Of a stretch of DNA of 10,572 nt, positions 1 to 5,796 are shown piece by piece. A model generated the notes under the pieces. It saw nothing but the letters and a program-made list of their open reading frames with translations. It made no database searches and had not been told where the DNA came from. The stretch covers positions 1 to 10,572 of the forward strand of contig DFGW01000111.1 of NCBI GenBank assembly GCA_002372465.1, in the 5' to 3' direction. How positions within the stretch are numbered: position 1 is the first letter of the stretch; every line of letters starts with the position of its first letter. Source of the DNA: Butyrivibrio sp. UBA3740 (lineage in GTDB: Bacteria; Bacillota; Clostridia; Lachnospirales; Lachnospiraceae). Made by a program: the position numbers and the translations under genes.

Positions 1-128
1 GATCTGAAATCTATGTAGCCAAGGTATTCTTTTCCCGGATGAACAAAGAATGCAGAAATAATGGCCAGTATCCATGCGATACAGAGCACGGTATCGATTT
101 TTCGTATATTTTTAAAAACTCTTCCCAT
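1..128 (-). CDS. N-terminus of probable SLC13/ArsB-like anion permease (partial)
   Basis: Reading the minus strand from an ATG at 128 gives 42 codons that run off the window edge. The peptide starts MGRVFKNIRKIDTVLCIAW and continues with a hydrophobic helix (about residues 13-28), then HPGKEYLGYIDF. A short basic N-terminus, one helix and a 'P-x-KEYLGYIDFR' style segment is how many clostridial SLC13/ArsB/NhaD-type sodium:anion permeases begin, which is the basis of the call. A GAGG ribosome binding site lies eight bases before the start and a good sigma-A-like promoter is further upstream. The gene is divergent from the LytTR gene. The substrate cannot be told, and with only the first 42 residues visible the family assignment rests on resemblance rather than on catalytic motifs. 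Confidence 0.6.
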   Translation of the reverse strand, partial: MGRVFKNIRKIDTVLCIAWILAIISAFFVHPGKEYLGYIDFR

Positions 129-165
129 GTTTTTTTCCTCGAATCTTAAATCTCAAAACGACGAA

Positions 166-195
166 ATAATACCACAAAAATGTGTCTTTTTGCAA
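166..195 (-). promoter_or_regulatory. Promoter of the minus-strand permease gene
   Basis: On the minus strand a -35 box TTGCAA (190-195) is followed after 18 bases by a -10 box TATTAT (166-171), about 37 bases before the start codon. The spacer contains a perfect 12-bp inverted repeat CACAAAAATGTG (173-184), which could be a small operator. The boxes are seen directly; their use is inferred. Confidence 0.5.
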
Positions 196-235
196 GGATT
201 GCGATGTGATATTTTAGTAGTAGGGAGATTCGGTC

Positions 236-676
236 ATGAGAATTGATATTCAGAAAATAACTGAAGGGGAAGAGAGCGTTGTCATCAGGTATAAGGATCC
301 GAACCCTGCAGTTGACAGAATAATCGGGATACTAGAAGGGGGAGATGGCAAGCTCTGGGGCAGGACAGACTCAGGGAGCGTCTCCATAGACCTTAAGGAT
401 ATCCTGTATCTGGAAACGGTGGATGACAAGCTCTTTGTCTATACGACCAAGGTGGTGGCAAAGATCGAAGGGTCGCTGGTTTCCTTTATGAATGATGTGA
501 AGGACGAGATGTTCTTCAGGTGTAGTAAATCCATGATCATAAACGTTGGAAAGGTCAGGGCCTTGAAGAGCCTTTCCTCCAACAGGATAGACGCCACCAT
601 GGAGGGTGGAGAGCATATAATGATCTCAAGAAGATACGCCGTGGAATTTCGAAGACTGCTGAAAGGAGCAAGATGA
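236..676 (+). CDS. Stand-alone LytTR-family DNA-binding transcriptional regulator
   Basis: A 146-residue cytoplasmic regulator with a short N-terminal extension (about 1-44) and a LytTR DNA-binding domain (about 45-143). Recognisable blocks are the 'DILYLE' strand (55-60), 'FFRCSKSMIINVGKV' (93-107), which matches the usual FFRxHRSFIINLxKI block, and the closing 'SRRYAVEFRRLL' (131-142). There is no receiver domain, so it is not a classical response regulator. The start at 236 is supported by GGGAG at 223-227, eight bases upstream. The stop is one base before the start of the DUF3021 gene, so the pair is surely co-transcribed. In streptococci, such LytTR/membrane-protein pairs (HdrRM, BrsRM) work as a regulator and its membrane inhibitor; the same role is inferred here. 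Likely targets are this operon and the ABC exporter downstream. Confidence 0.9.
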   Translation: MRIDIQKITEGEESVVIRYKDPNPAVDRIIGILEGGDGKLWGRTDSGSVSIDLKDILYLETVDDKLFVYTTKVVAKIEGSLVSFMNDVKDEMFFRCSKSMIINVGKVRALKSLSSNRIDATMEGGEHIMISRRYAVEFRRLLKGAR

Positions 677-677
677 G

Positions 678-1151
678 ATGAGTGAGAAAAAGAAAGATAG
701 AACACGAGTTACACTGTGGGAGCTCTATCTCACAAAAGAGATCGGAATAGAGTTTAAGGCCTGTCTCTACTTCTTTGCCATACTGTTCTTTTACTGCCTT
801 GTGAGACTTATAGATGGAATCTTTGTTGCAGATATGCTTCACATGATGGAGATAATTCTGGCATGCTATGTGATCGGATATATTCAGGTTTATCTTCTGT
901 GGAATTTTGATGAGACGGATAGTCTTGGGGGAAAAGAAATCTTTGGAATGGTGCTGTGCACCGGGATTTATAGTGGGCTTTCCTATGTACTTGGGTGGTT
1001 TGACAAAAAGATTCCGGCAACTGTAATCTTCGCAGCCTACCTTATGCTGACCTATATTTGCGTCTACTTTATCTATAAATCCAAGCGCTATATTGATGAT
1101 AAGAGACTAAATGAAGACCTTCGGATCTTCCAGTCAGAACACAAAAAATGA
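678..1151 (+). CDS. DUF3021-family four-helix membrane protein, probable partner of the LytTR regulator
   Basis: A 157-residue integral membrane protein. A charged N-terminus (residues 1-24) precedes four hydrophobic segments at about 26-46, 53-75, 87-107 and 113-133, and a basic cytoplasmic tail (about 134-157, rich in K, R, D and E). Size, helix number and position directly after a LytTR gene fit the DUF3021 family. The start at 678 has GGAG (665-668) nine bases upstream, lying inside the end of the previous gene, and the stop-to-start gap is one base, so translation is probably coupled. By analogy to streptococcal LytTR regulatory systems it may hold the regulator inactive at the membrane until an envelope signal arrives; no catalytic motif is visible. 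An intrinsic terminator follows. Confidence 0.82.
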   Translation: MSEKKKDRTRVTLWELYLTKEIGIEFKACLYFFAILFFYCLVRLIDGIFVADMLHMMEIILACYVIGYIQVYLLWNFDETDSLGGKEIFGMVLCTGIYSGLSYVLGWFDKKIPATVIFAAYLMLTYICVYFIYKSKRYIDDKRLNEDLRIFQSEHKK

Positions 1152-1177
1152 ATCTTAGGGGGATTAAAGTGCACCTT

Positions 1178-1206
1178 GCGGGAACAGCTGTTGTTCCCGC
1201 TTTTTC
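1178..1206 (+). terminator. Intrinsic terminator after the LytTR-DUF3021 pair
   Basis: A perfect 9-bp stem, GCGGGAACA (1178-1186) with TGTTCCCGC (1192-1200), encloses a five-base loop and is followed directly by TTTTTC. It separates the regulator pair from the ABC transporter genes, so these are either read through partially or have their own promoter. Confidence 0.88.
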
Positions 1207-1240
1207 TTTGTGTTAATCATAAATTAGGGACAAAGAAAAA
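1201..1240 (+). repeat. Perfect 11-bp inverted repeat in the leader of the ABC transporter genes
   Basis: TTTTTCTTTGT (1201-1211) and its exact complement ACAAAGAAAAA (1230-1240) are separated by 18 AT-rich bases. The left arm is the T-tract of the preceding terminator, and the right arm ends about ten bases before the ribosome binding site of the ATPase gene. It may be an operator or an RNA structure competing with the terminator. No convincing -35/-10 pair was found between 1201 and 1263. Confidence 0.55.
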
Positions 1241-1263
1241 TCTGTAAAGAGGAGGGATAAGAC

Positions 1264-1947
1264 GTGAGTAGTGTGGTTGAAATTAAAAACCTGACAAAGA
1301 GCTACGGAAAAAATCGCGGAGTTGAAAATGTTGCTCTGAGTATTGAAGAAGGAGATATCTTTGGATTTCTTGGGCCAAACGGCGCAGGTAAATCCACGAC
1401 TATTCGCTCTATGCTGGGGTTTCTTAGGATAAACAGCGGAGAAATAAAGATACTTGGTCTTGACAGCGTAAAGGACCACGAGGAGATTCTTAAAAACGTG
1501 GGATATATGCCATCGGAGGCCTGGTTCTATGACTCCATGAAGGTTAAGGATGTCATTAAGTACGCGGCGGATGTCAGAGGCCTTGACTGCTCGGAAGAAG
1601 CAGAAAAGCTCTGCGAGAGGCTTAAGGTGGATAAAGAGAAAAAGATAAAGCAGCTTTCCTACGGAAACAGGAAGAAGGTCAGCATAGTCTGCGCAATGCA
1701 GCACAGGCCTAAGCTCTTTATATTTGATGAGCCGACCGGGGGTCTTGATCCGCTTATGCAGAGGACTTTCTTTGAGCTTGTTAGTGAATACGTGGATGAG
1801 GGGGCGACATGTCTTTTGTCTACCCACGTACTGACTGAAGTTAACAAGTACTGTAAACACGCGGCCATCATGAGAGAGGGAAGACTCTCTTTGCTGGAGG
1901 ATGTGGGAATTGATGATGACACCTTCCTTAAATTCTATGAAGACTAA
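1264..1947 (+). CDS. ABC transporter ATP-binding protein (ABC-2 exporter type)
   Basis: A 227-residue ATPase subunit that powers the membrane protein encoded just downstream. Visible motifs are Walker A GPNGAGKST (37-45), a Q-loop region around YMPSE (81-85) in which Ser or Glu replaces the usual Gln, an ABC signature LSYGN (131-135) instead of LSGGQ, Walker B LFIFDEP (151-157), D-loop GGLD (159-162) and the H-loop STH (His 188). These variants are common in the CcmA/YtrB-like exporter ATPases. The protein ends soon after the catalytic core and lacks the roughly 70-residue C-terminal extension of many relatives. The GTG start at 1264 is preceded by AGGAGGG, a strong ribosome binding site. The stop is 14 bases from the permease start. 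The exported substrate cannot be inferred; peptide or bacteriocin efflux is common for such LytTR-linked pairs. Confidence 0.92.
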   Translation: MSSVVEIKNLTKSYGKNRGVENVALSIEEGDIFGFLGPNGAGKSTTIRSMLGFLRINSGEIKILGLDSVKDHEEILKNVGYMPSEAWFYDSMKVKDVIKYAADVRGLDCSEEAEKLCERLKVDKEKKIKQLSYGNRKKVSIVCAMQHRPKLFIFDEPTGGLDPLMQRTFFELVSEYVDEGATCLLSTHVLTEVNKYCKHAAIMREGRLSLLEDVGIDDDTFLKFYED

Positions 1948-1961
1948 GAAAGGAGGTAGCT

Positions 1962-2753
1962 ATGAAGCACATATTGTTTAGAGAATTAAAGCTTAACTTA
2001 AAGTCATTTCTGATATGGAGCATCTCGGTAGGCGTCATGGGCCTTGTCTGCATCCTTCTTTATCAGAGTATGGAAGGGGATATGAAGGACATGGCTGATA
2101 TGTTCTCCAACATGGGAGCATTTTCTGATGCCTTTGGCATGAGCACCTTAAGCATTGCAACCCTGGAAGGCTTTTTTGCAACGGAGGTCGGAACAGTGCA
2201 TGGCCTTGGAAGTGGTATGTTTGCTGCAATTCTGGCTATCGATATCCTGTCAAAGGAAGAGGATAAGCACAGCGGGGAGTTTCTCTTTTCACTCCCAATT
2301 TCGAGAAGTAAGGTTCTTGCAGCCAAGGGCGGATGCGTAGTTATCCTGCTTACATTGTTTACTTTGATCTGTGCTGTTTTCTACATCTGCGGTTTTGTGT
2401 ATCTGGGAGAGGACATTCCGGCGAAGGAGTTTTCAGCATTTATGCTGAGGCAGTTTTTCATGAATATCGAGATTGCAGCTGTGTGCTTTGGAATCTCAGC
2501 AATATCCGGAAAGAGCAAGATGGGCATGGGACTTGGAATTGTGCTTTTATGCTATGTCTATGACCTGATGGGAAGAGTCGTTCCGGACCTTAAGGAGTAT
2601 CTCTTTGTGGGACCGTACTCCTTTGCCAATGCATCTGAGATTTTCTCCGGAATCGAAGTCGAAGCAAGAGCACTTGTAACTGCAGCTATAGTCACGGTAT
2701 GCTGCGCTTGTCTGGCCTTTGTGATCTTTGAAAAAAGAGACCTTGCCAGCTGA
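1962..2753 (+). CDS. ABC-2 type transporter permease
   Basis: A 263-residue membrane subunit with about six hydrophobic segments at roughly 14-34, 82-97, 121-146, 162-182, 186-203 and 238-257. The order fits ABC-2 permeases: an N-terminal helix, an extracellular stretch rich in Met, Gly and Asp (about 38-80), then the cytoplasmic loop SKEEDKHSGEFLFSLPISR (97-115). That 'EFL-x-SLPISR' sequence between helices 2 and 3 is a hallmark of the family and is the likely contact to the ATPase. The start at 1962 has a near-perfect AGGAGGT (1951-1957). The gene is cotranscribed with the ATPase, and together they would form a two-gene exporter. A bidirectional terminator lies about 90 bases downstream. 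Confidence 0.9.
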   Translation: MKHILFRELKLNLKSFLIWSISVGVMGLVCILLYQSMEGDMKDMADMFSNMGAFSDAFGMSTLSIATLEGFFATEVGTVHGLGSGMFAAILAIDILSKEEDKHSGEFLFSLPISRSKVLAAKGGCVVILLTLFTLICAVFYICGFVYLGEDIPAKEFSAFMLRQFFMNIEIAAVCFGISAISGKSKMGMGLGIVLLCYVYDLMGRVVPDLKEYLFVGPYSFANASEIFSGIEVEARALVTAAIVTVCCACLAFVIFEKRDLAS

Positions 2754-2776
2754 CAGGGAATGGTGCTGGGGTGGTC

Positions 2777-2837
2777 CATGGGGCAACTCGCCATGCAACG
2801 AAGGAAGCAGAGCTTCCTTCTCCGCGGGCTGGCGCCC
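2777..2837. repeat. GC-rich cluster of three small hairpins
   Basis: Between the permease gene and the bidirectional terminator lie CATGG/CCATG (2777-2781 with 2791-2795), a perfect 9-bp stem GAAGGAAGC/GCTTCCTTC with a three-base loop (2800-2808 with 2812-2820), and GGGC/GCCC (2826-2829 with 2834-2837). Bases 2761-2840 are 51/80 (64%) G+C, well above the flanking genes. No open reading frame here looks real. It could be a dispersed intergenic element or an RNA structure. Confidence 0.5.
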
Positions 2838-2840
2838 TAT

Positions 2841-2904
2841 AAAAAAGGATACATAAAAGCTCTCTCATGAGTAAACTCCTGTCGAGCTTTATGTATCCTT
2901 TTTT
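2841..2904. terminator. Long bidirectional terminator between convergent permease and tRNA-Arg genes
   Basis: The arm at 2841-2862 pairs with the arm at 2884-2904 over 21 base pairs with a single bulged A. Each strand has an A-tract before the stem and a six-base T-tract after it, with a 21-base loop. It would stop transcription of the ABC exporter from the left and of the minus-strand tRNA from the right. Confidence 0.88.
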
Positions 2905-2927
2905 GCATGGCTTGTAGCCTTCGCGAG

Positions 2928-3001
2928 TGTTCCCGATGCGATTCGAACGCACGACCTTTCGCTTAGGAGGCGAACGCTCTATCCTGCTGAGCTACGGAAA
3001 C
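2928..3001 (-). tRNA. tRNA-Arg (anticodon CCU)
   Basis: On the minus strand 74 bases fold into a full cloverleaf. The acceptor stem GTTTCCG pairs with CGGGAAC (one G-U) and the discriminator is A. The D-arm begins TAGCTCAGCAGGATAGAGC, the anticodon arm is TTCGC-CTCCTAA-GCGAA, and the T-arm is GTGCG-TTCGAAT-CGCAT. The loop CTCCTAA gives anticodon CCU, which reads AGG arginine codons; these are abundant in most genes of this window. CCA is not encoded (CTC follows the discriminator). Confidence 0.97.
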
Positions 3002-3012
3002 ATGCAATAAGT

Positions 3013-3041
3013 ATATTATCACAAAGACTGTGTTAAATCAA
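3013..3041 (-). promoter_or_regulatory. Promoter of the tRNA-Arg gene
   Basis: On the minus strand TTGATT (3036-3041) and TAATAT (3013-3018) are separated by exactly 17 bases and end 11 bases before the mature tRNA 5' end. Spacing and position fit a sigma-A promoter. Confidence 0.68.
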
Positions 3042-3092
3042 GGCAATAAGAATGTGCAAGAGTGCGCGAAACTGTAGTAAAATATAGATATA

Positions 3093-3119
3093 TTGACATC
3101 GGAATTTAGTTTGTATTTC
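3093..3119 (+). promoter_or_regulatory. Possible promoter of the GGDEF-sensor operon
   Basis: A consensus -35 box TTGACA (3093-3098) lies upstream of the GGDEF gene, but the best -10 match, TATTTC (3114-3119), is only 15 bases away and very close to the start codon. TAAAAT at 3078-3083 is an alternative -10 without a good -35. The assignment is tentative. Confidence 0.3.
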
Positions 3120-3132
3120 TTTTGGGTGGCTA

Positions 3133-4749
3133 ATGATGGAAGAAAACACTAACAGGAAAAAGCCTTTAACAGGGAAAAGAACTGAGAGCCTGTTCATTAA
3201 GTTTGGGACTGTGTTTGCTGTTTTTACGATAGTTATACTTATCCTTGGAGGACTGGCAACCTACAAACTTCAGGAGATGATCTATGAGCAGCGGATTGAG
3301 GAAACTGTGACGCACCTGACACAGTACCTGCAGGTTCTGATAAAAGCTGACGGGGATGATTTTGTCCAGTATCAGGCCTATATGCTGGAGCATGGAGACG
3401 AGGTTTTGGTTCCCTATGACTTTGATGGGAACTATCTGTCTGCTTTGGAAGAGTATGAGAGACTTTTTTCTGATCAGTATCCGGGAAAAACCCTGGGCAG
3501 CGACATCTCTTTTGACGAGCTGTCTGATGAAGTGAAGAACGCCTTTGCGGTATATACTCATGAGTACTGGCTTTATGTGTTTGAGTCTGCAACAAGGGTA
3601 TTCAATGTGGATTATACCTACTATGTAACAACAGATGACAAGCCCAATCATATGCGATACATCATTGATGCTGTAAGGGATCCTAAGACCGTTGACGGTA
3701 AGGATTATATTAACCTTTCAGCGGAAATAAATGAGGTCCCGGAAGAATTACCTGTATTGTGGAGTGTGTGGGAAGCAGGAGAGAGTGTTGCTGAGCGCGA
3801 TGAGGTTAATAACTCGTATGGCAATGAGTATTCTTACTATGAGCCGCTTTATATAAACGGGGAGAAGATGGGAATTATTGGGGTTGATATACCCATTGCT
3901 TCCGTCAACGCACAAATCCTTAAGAATACCATGATACTTGAGACAACTATGGCACTGATACTTATTGTCGGTGTTATAATAACCCTGACTTTCATGGAAA
4001 AGAACTATATAAGGAGACTGGAGACTCTTGTTGGCCATATAAGGAAATACACAATGACCAAGGATCCCAAGATTGCCCACGTTATTGAGTATGATTCAAG
4101 AAACGGAGATGAGATATCAGCTCTTTCCAAGGAAACTGCAAAGATGATGCTGGAGCTTGATAAGTATCTTAAGCATCTTAGCAACGCAAACAATGAACTG
4201 TCAGAAACCAAAAGGCATGCGGACGAGCTTCAGGCTCTGGCCAACAGGGATCCCCTCACCGGAATAAGGAATAAGAGTGCTTATGAGGACGAGATCAGAA
4301 AGCTTGAGTGGGACGTGGCCGGAGGCGCTGACAGTTTTGGGATTGGGATTGTAGATCTCAACAACTTAAAGGAGATCAACGAAAAGTATGGCCACGATAA
4401 CGGAAATCTGGCAATCAGGGAGCTTTGCTTTATAGTCTGCAACGTCTTCAAACACTCCCCGGTATTCAGGATTGGCGGAGATGTATTTGCAATTATCCTT
4501 AAAAACGGCGATTATGGAAATGTACATCAGCTGGTTGATGAGCTTAATGACACGGTAAAGAAGAAATTACAGGATGAGTCCCTTGAGCCCTGGAAGAGGA
4601 TATCTGCGGCCATAGGTATAGCTCTTTTCGATCCAAAGGCAGACTTTACCGTGGGAGATGTGTTTAAGAGAGCCGAGAGCAATATGTACAAGAAGAAAAG
4701 AGAAATGAAGGCAGCAGAAAGTAATAAACCTGATGAAAAGGATCTTTAA
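3133..4749 (+). CDS. Membrane sensor protein with degenerate GGDEF domain
   Basis: A 538-residue protein. A basic N-terminus and a helix (about 24-44) precede a large extracellular region (45-266) ending in 'YEPLYINGEKMGIIGVDI', typical of Cache-type sensor domains. A second helix (about 267-287) is followed by a HAMP-like and coiled-coil linker (290-370) and a GGDEF domain (about 371-522). Diguanylate cyclases of this class make cyclic di-GMP from two GTP. Here DPLTG (373-377), the metal-binding Asp (D408 in IVDLNNLKEIN) and YGHD are kept, but the signature is GGDVF (448-452), with Val at the normally invariant Glu. No RxxD inhibitory site precedes it. Activity is therefore doubtful, and a GTP-binding or structural role is possible. 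Starts at 3133 and 3136 are both possible, with a weak GGGTGG upstream. The 3' end overlaps the next gene by 17 bases, implying a shared operon with the sensor genes. Confidence 0.88.
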   Translation: MMEENTNRKKPLTGKRTESLFIKFGTVFAVFTIVILILGGLATYKLQEMIYEQRIEETVTHLTQYLQVLIKADGDDFVQYQAYMLEHGDEVLVPYDFDGNYLSALEEYERLFSDQYPGKTLGSDISFDELSDEVKNAFAVYTHEYWLYVFESATRVFNVDYTYYVTTDDKPNHMRYIIDAVRDPKTVDGKDYINLSAEINEVPEELPVLWSVWEAGESVAERDEVNNSYGNEYSYYEPLYINGEKMGIIGVDIPIASVNAQILKNTMILETTMALILIVGVIITLTFMEKNYIRRLETLVGHIRKYTMTKDPKIAHVIEYDSRNGDEISALSKETAKMMLELDKYLKHLSNANNELSETKRHADELQALANRDPLTGIRNKSAYEDEIRKLEWDVAGGADSFGIGIVDLNNLKEINEKYGHDNGNLAIRELCFIVCNVFKHSPVFRIGGDVFAIILKNGDYGNVHQLVDELNDTVKKKLQDESLEPWKRISAAIGIALFDPKADFTVGDVFKRAESNMYKKKREMKAAESNKPDEKDL

Positions 4750-5794
4750 ACGCGGAAAAGAACTAATAAAAATAGCAACAATACTGACGGCAGGAGCAGC
4801 AATGCTTCTGCTTTCGTCGTGCGCTAATTCCGAGAGACAGACCGAAATTGAGGAGCTGTCCTATAAATATAATGTGCCCAGTCAAAAGCAGCTGATCGTC
4901 TACACCTCACACAAGGAAGAGGTATATCTTCCCATAATCAGGGAGTTTGAGAACAGGACCGGCATATGGGTTGAGATACATACGGGTGGAACGGCGGAGA
5001 TGTTCTCCCAGGTGGAAGAGGCATCTTCACAGGGTCTTTGTGACATTATGTTCGGCGGTGGAATCGAGAGCTATGAGGCGCAGAAGGACCTCTTTATGTC
5101 CTATAAGACCGGGGGAAAAGAGATGCTGGATCCTCTCTACGTTGACGCCGATAATTACTGGACTCCCTTTACTGAGCTTCCTATAGTTTTTGTCTATAAC
5201 AAAAAGCTTGTGTCCTATACGGAGGTTCCAAAAACCTGGACTGATCTTTTCGATGCCAGGTGGAAGGGACAAATCTCTTTTGCGGATGTGACAAGCTCCG
5301 GAACCAGTTATACGATCATCTCCACAATGGAGCAGGTGTTTAATGAAAGCGCGGATAGTCTGGTTCCAAGGTTTTATGAGCAGCTGGGAGGAAAGGTAGT
5401 AAGCTCCTCCGGACAGGTTATCCCCAAGGTATCCGACGGAACTTATCTGGTGGGAGTGACCCTGGAGGAGACAGCCAGGAAAGCCATGGAGCAGGGATAT
5501 GATATCGACATGATCTATCCGGAGGACGGGACCAGTGCTGTCCCCGATGGCTGTGCTATGCTAAAAAATGCTCCTCACAGCTACAACGCCGGGAAGTTTA
5601 TAGATTTTGTGGTGGATTATGACACCCAGAGATTTGCCCAGGAGAATTTCTACAGAAGGTCCGTCAGAAAAGATCTTGAGAAGGCAAACGGAAACAGTAT
5701 AAACCTGATAAAGTTTGATGTTCAGAAAGCTGCCAGAGAAGAGGAAGAGGTCTTTTCTCTCTGGAATGCCCTTACGGGGCAGGAAGGAGAGTGA
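4733..5794 (+). CDS. AfuA/HptA-like extracellular solute-binding lipoprotein, probable ligand sensor
   Basis: A 353-residue lipoprotein. A basic N-terminus and hydrophobic stretch end in the lipobox LLSSC with Cys30 as lipidation site. The mature part begins with QLIVYTSHKEEVYLP and continues with 'FENRTGIWVEIHTGGTAEMF' and 'CDIMFGGGIES', the pattern of the iron(III)/sugar-phosphate binding-protein family that includes AfuA, PgtC and HptA. No permease follows it; the next two genes are a histidine kinase and a response regulator, overlapping or nearly touching. This matches the HptA-HptS-HptR order of Staphylococcus aureus, where the binding protein senses hexose phosphate or phosphate. By analogy it probably presents a ligand to the kinase rather than feeding a transporter; the ligand is unknown. 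The start lies inside the GGDEF gene without a clear ribosome binding site, so translation is likely coupled. The stop overlaps or abuts the kinase start. Confidence 0.87.
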   Translation: MKRIFKRGKELIKIATILTAGAAMLLLSSCANSERQTEIEELSYKYNVPSQKQLIVYTSHKEEVYLPIIREFENRTGIWVEIHTGGTAEMFSQVEEASSQGLCDIMFGGGIESYEAQKDLFMSYKTGGKEMLDPLYVDADNYWTPFTELPIVFVYNKKLVSYTEVPKTWTDLFDARWKGQISFADVTSSGTSYTIISTMEQVFNESADSLVPRFYEQLGGKVVSSSGQVIPKVSDGTYLVGVTLEETARKAMEQGYDIDMIYPEDGTSAVPDGCAMLKNAPHSYNAGKFIDFVVDYDTQRFAQENFYRRSVRKDLEKANGNSINLIKFDVQKAAREEEEVFSLWNALTGQEGE

Positions 5795-5796
5795 GT

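Noticed and set aside
61..246. 61-residue plus-strand open frame
   Set aside because: It lies opposite the permease N-terminus, crosses the divergent promoter and overlaps the LytTR start; there is no ribosome binding site or recognisable domain.
1213..1860. 215-residue minus-strand open frame
   Set aside because: It is antisense to the ABC ATPase, whose motifs are intact, and resembles no family.
2928..3001. Integration site of a mobile element at the tRNA-Arg gene
   Set aside because: The tRNA is complete and no integrase gene or duplicated tRNA 3' end is seen nearby.
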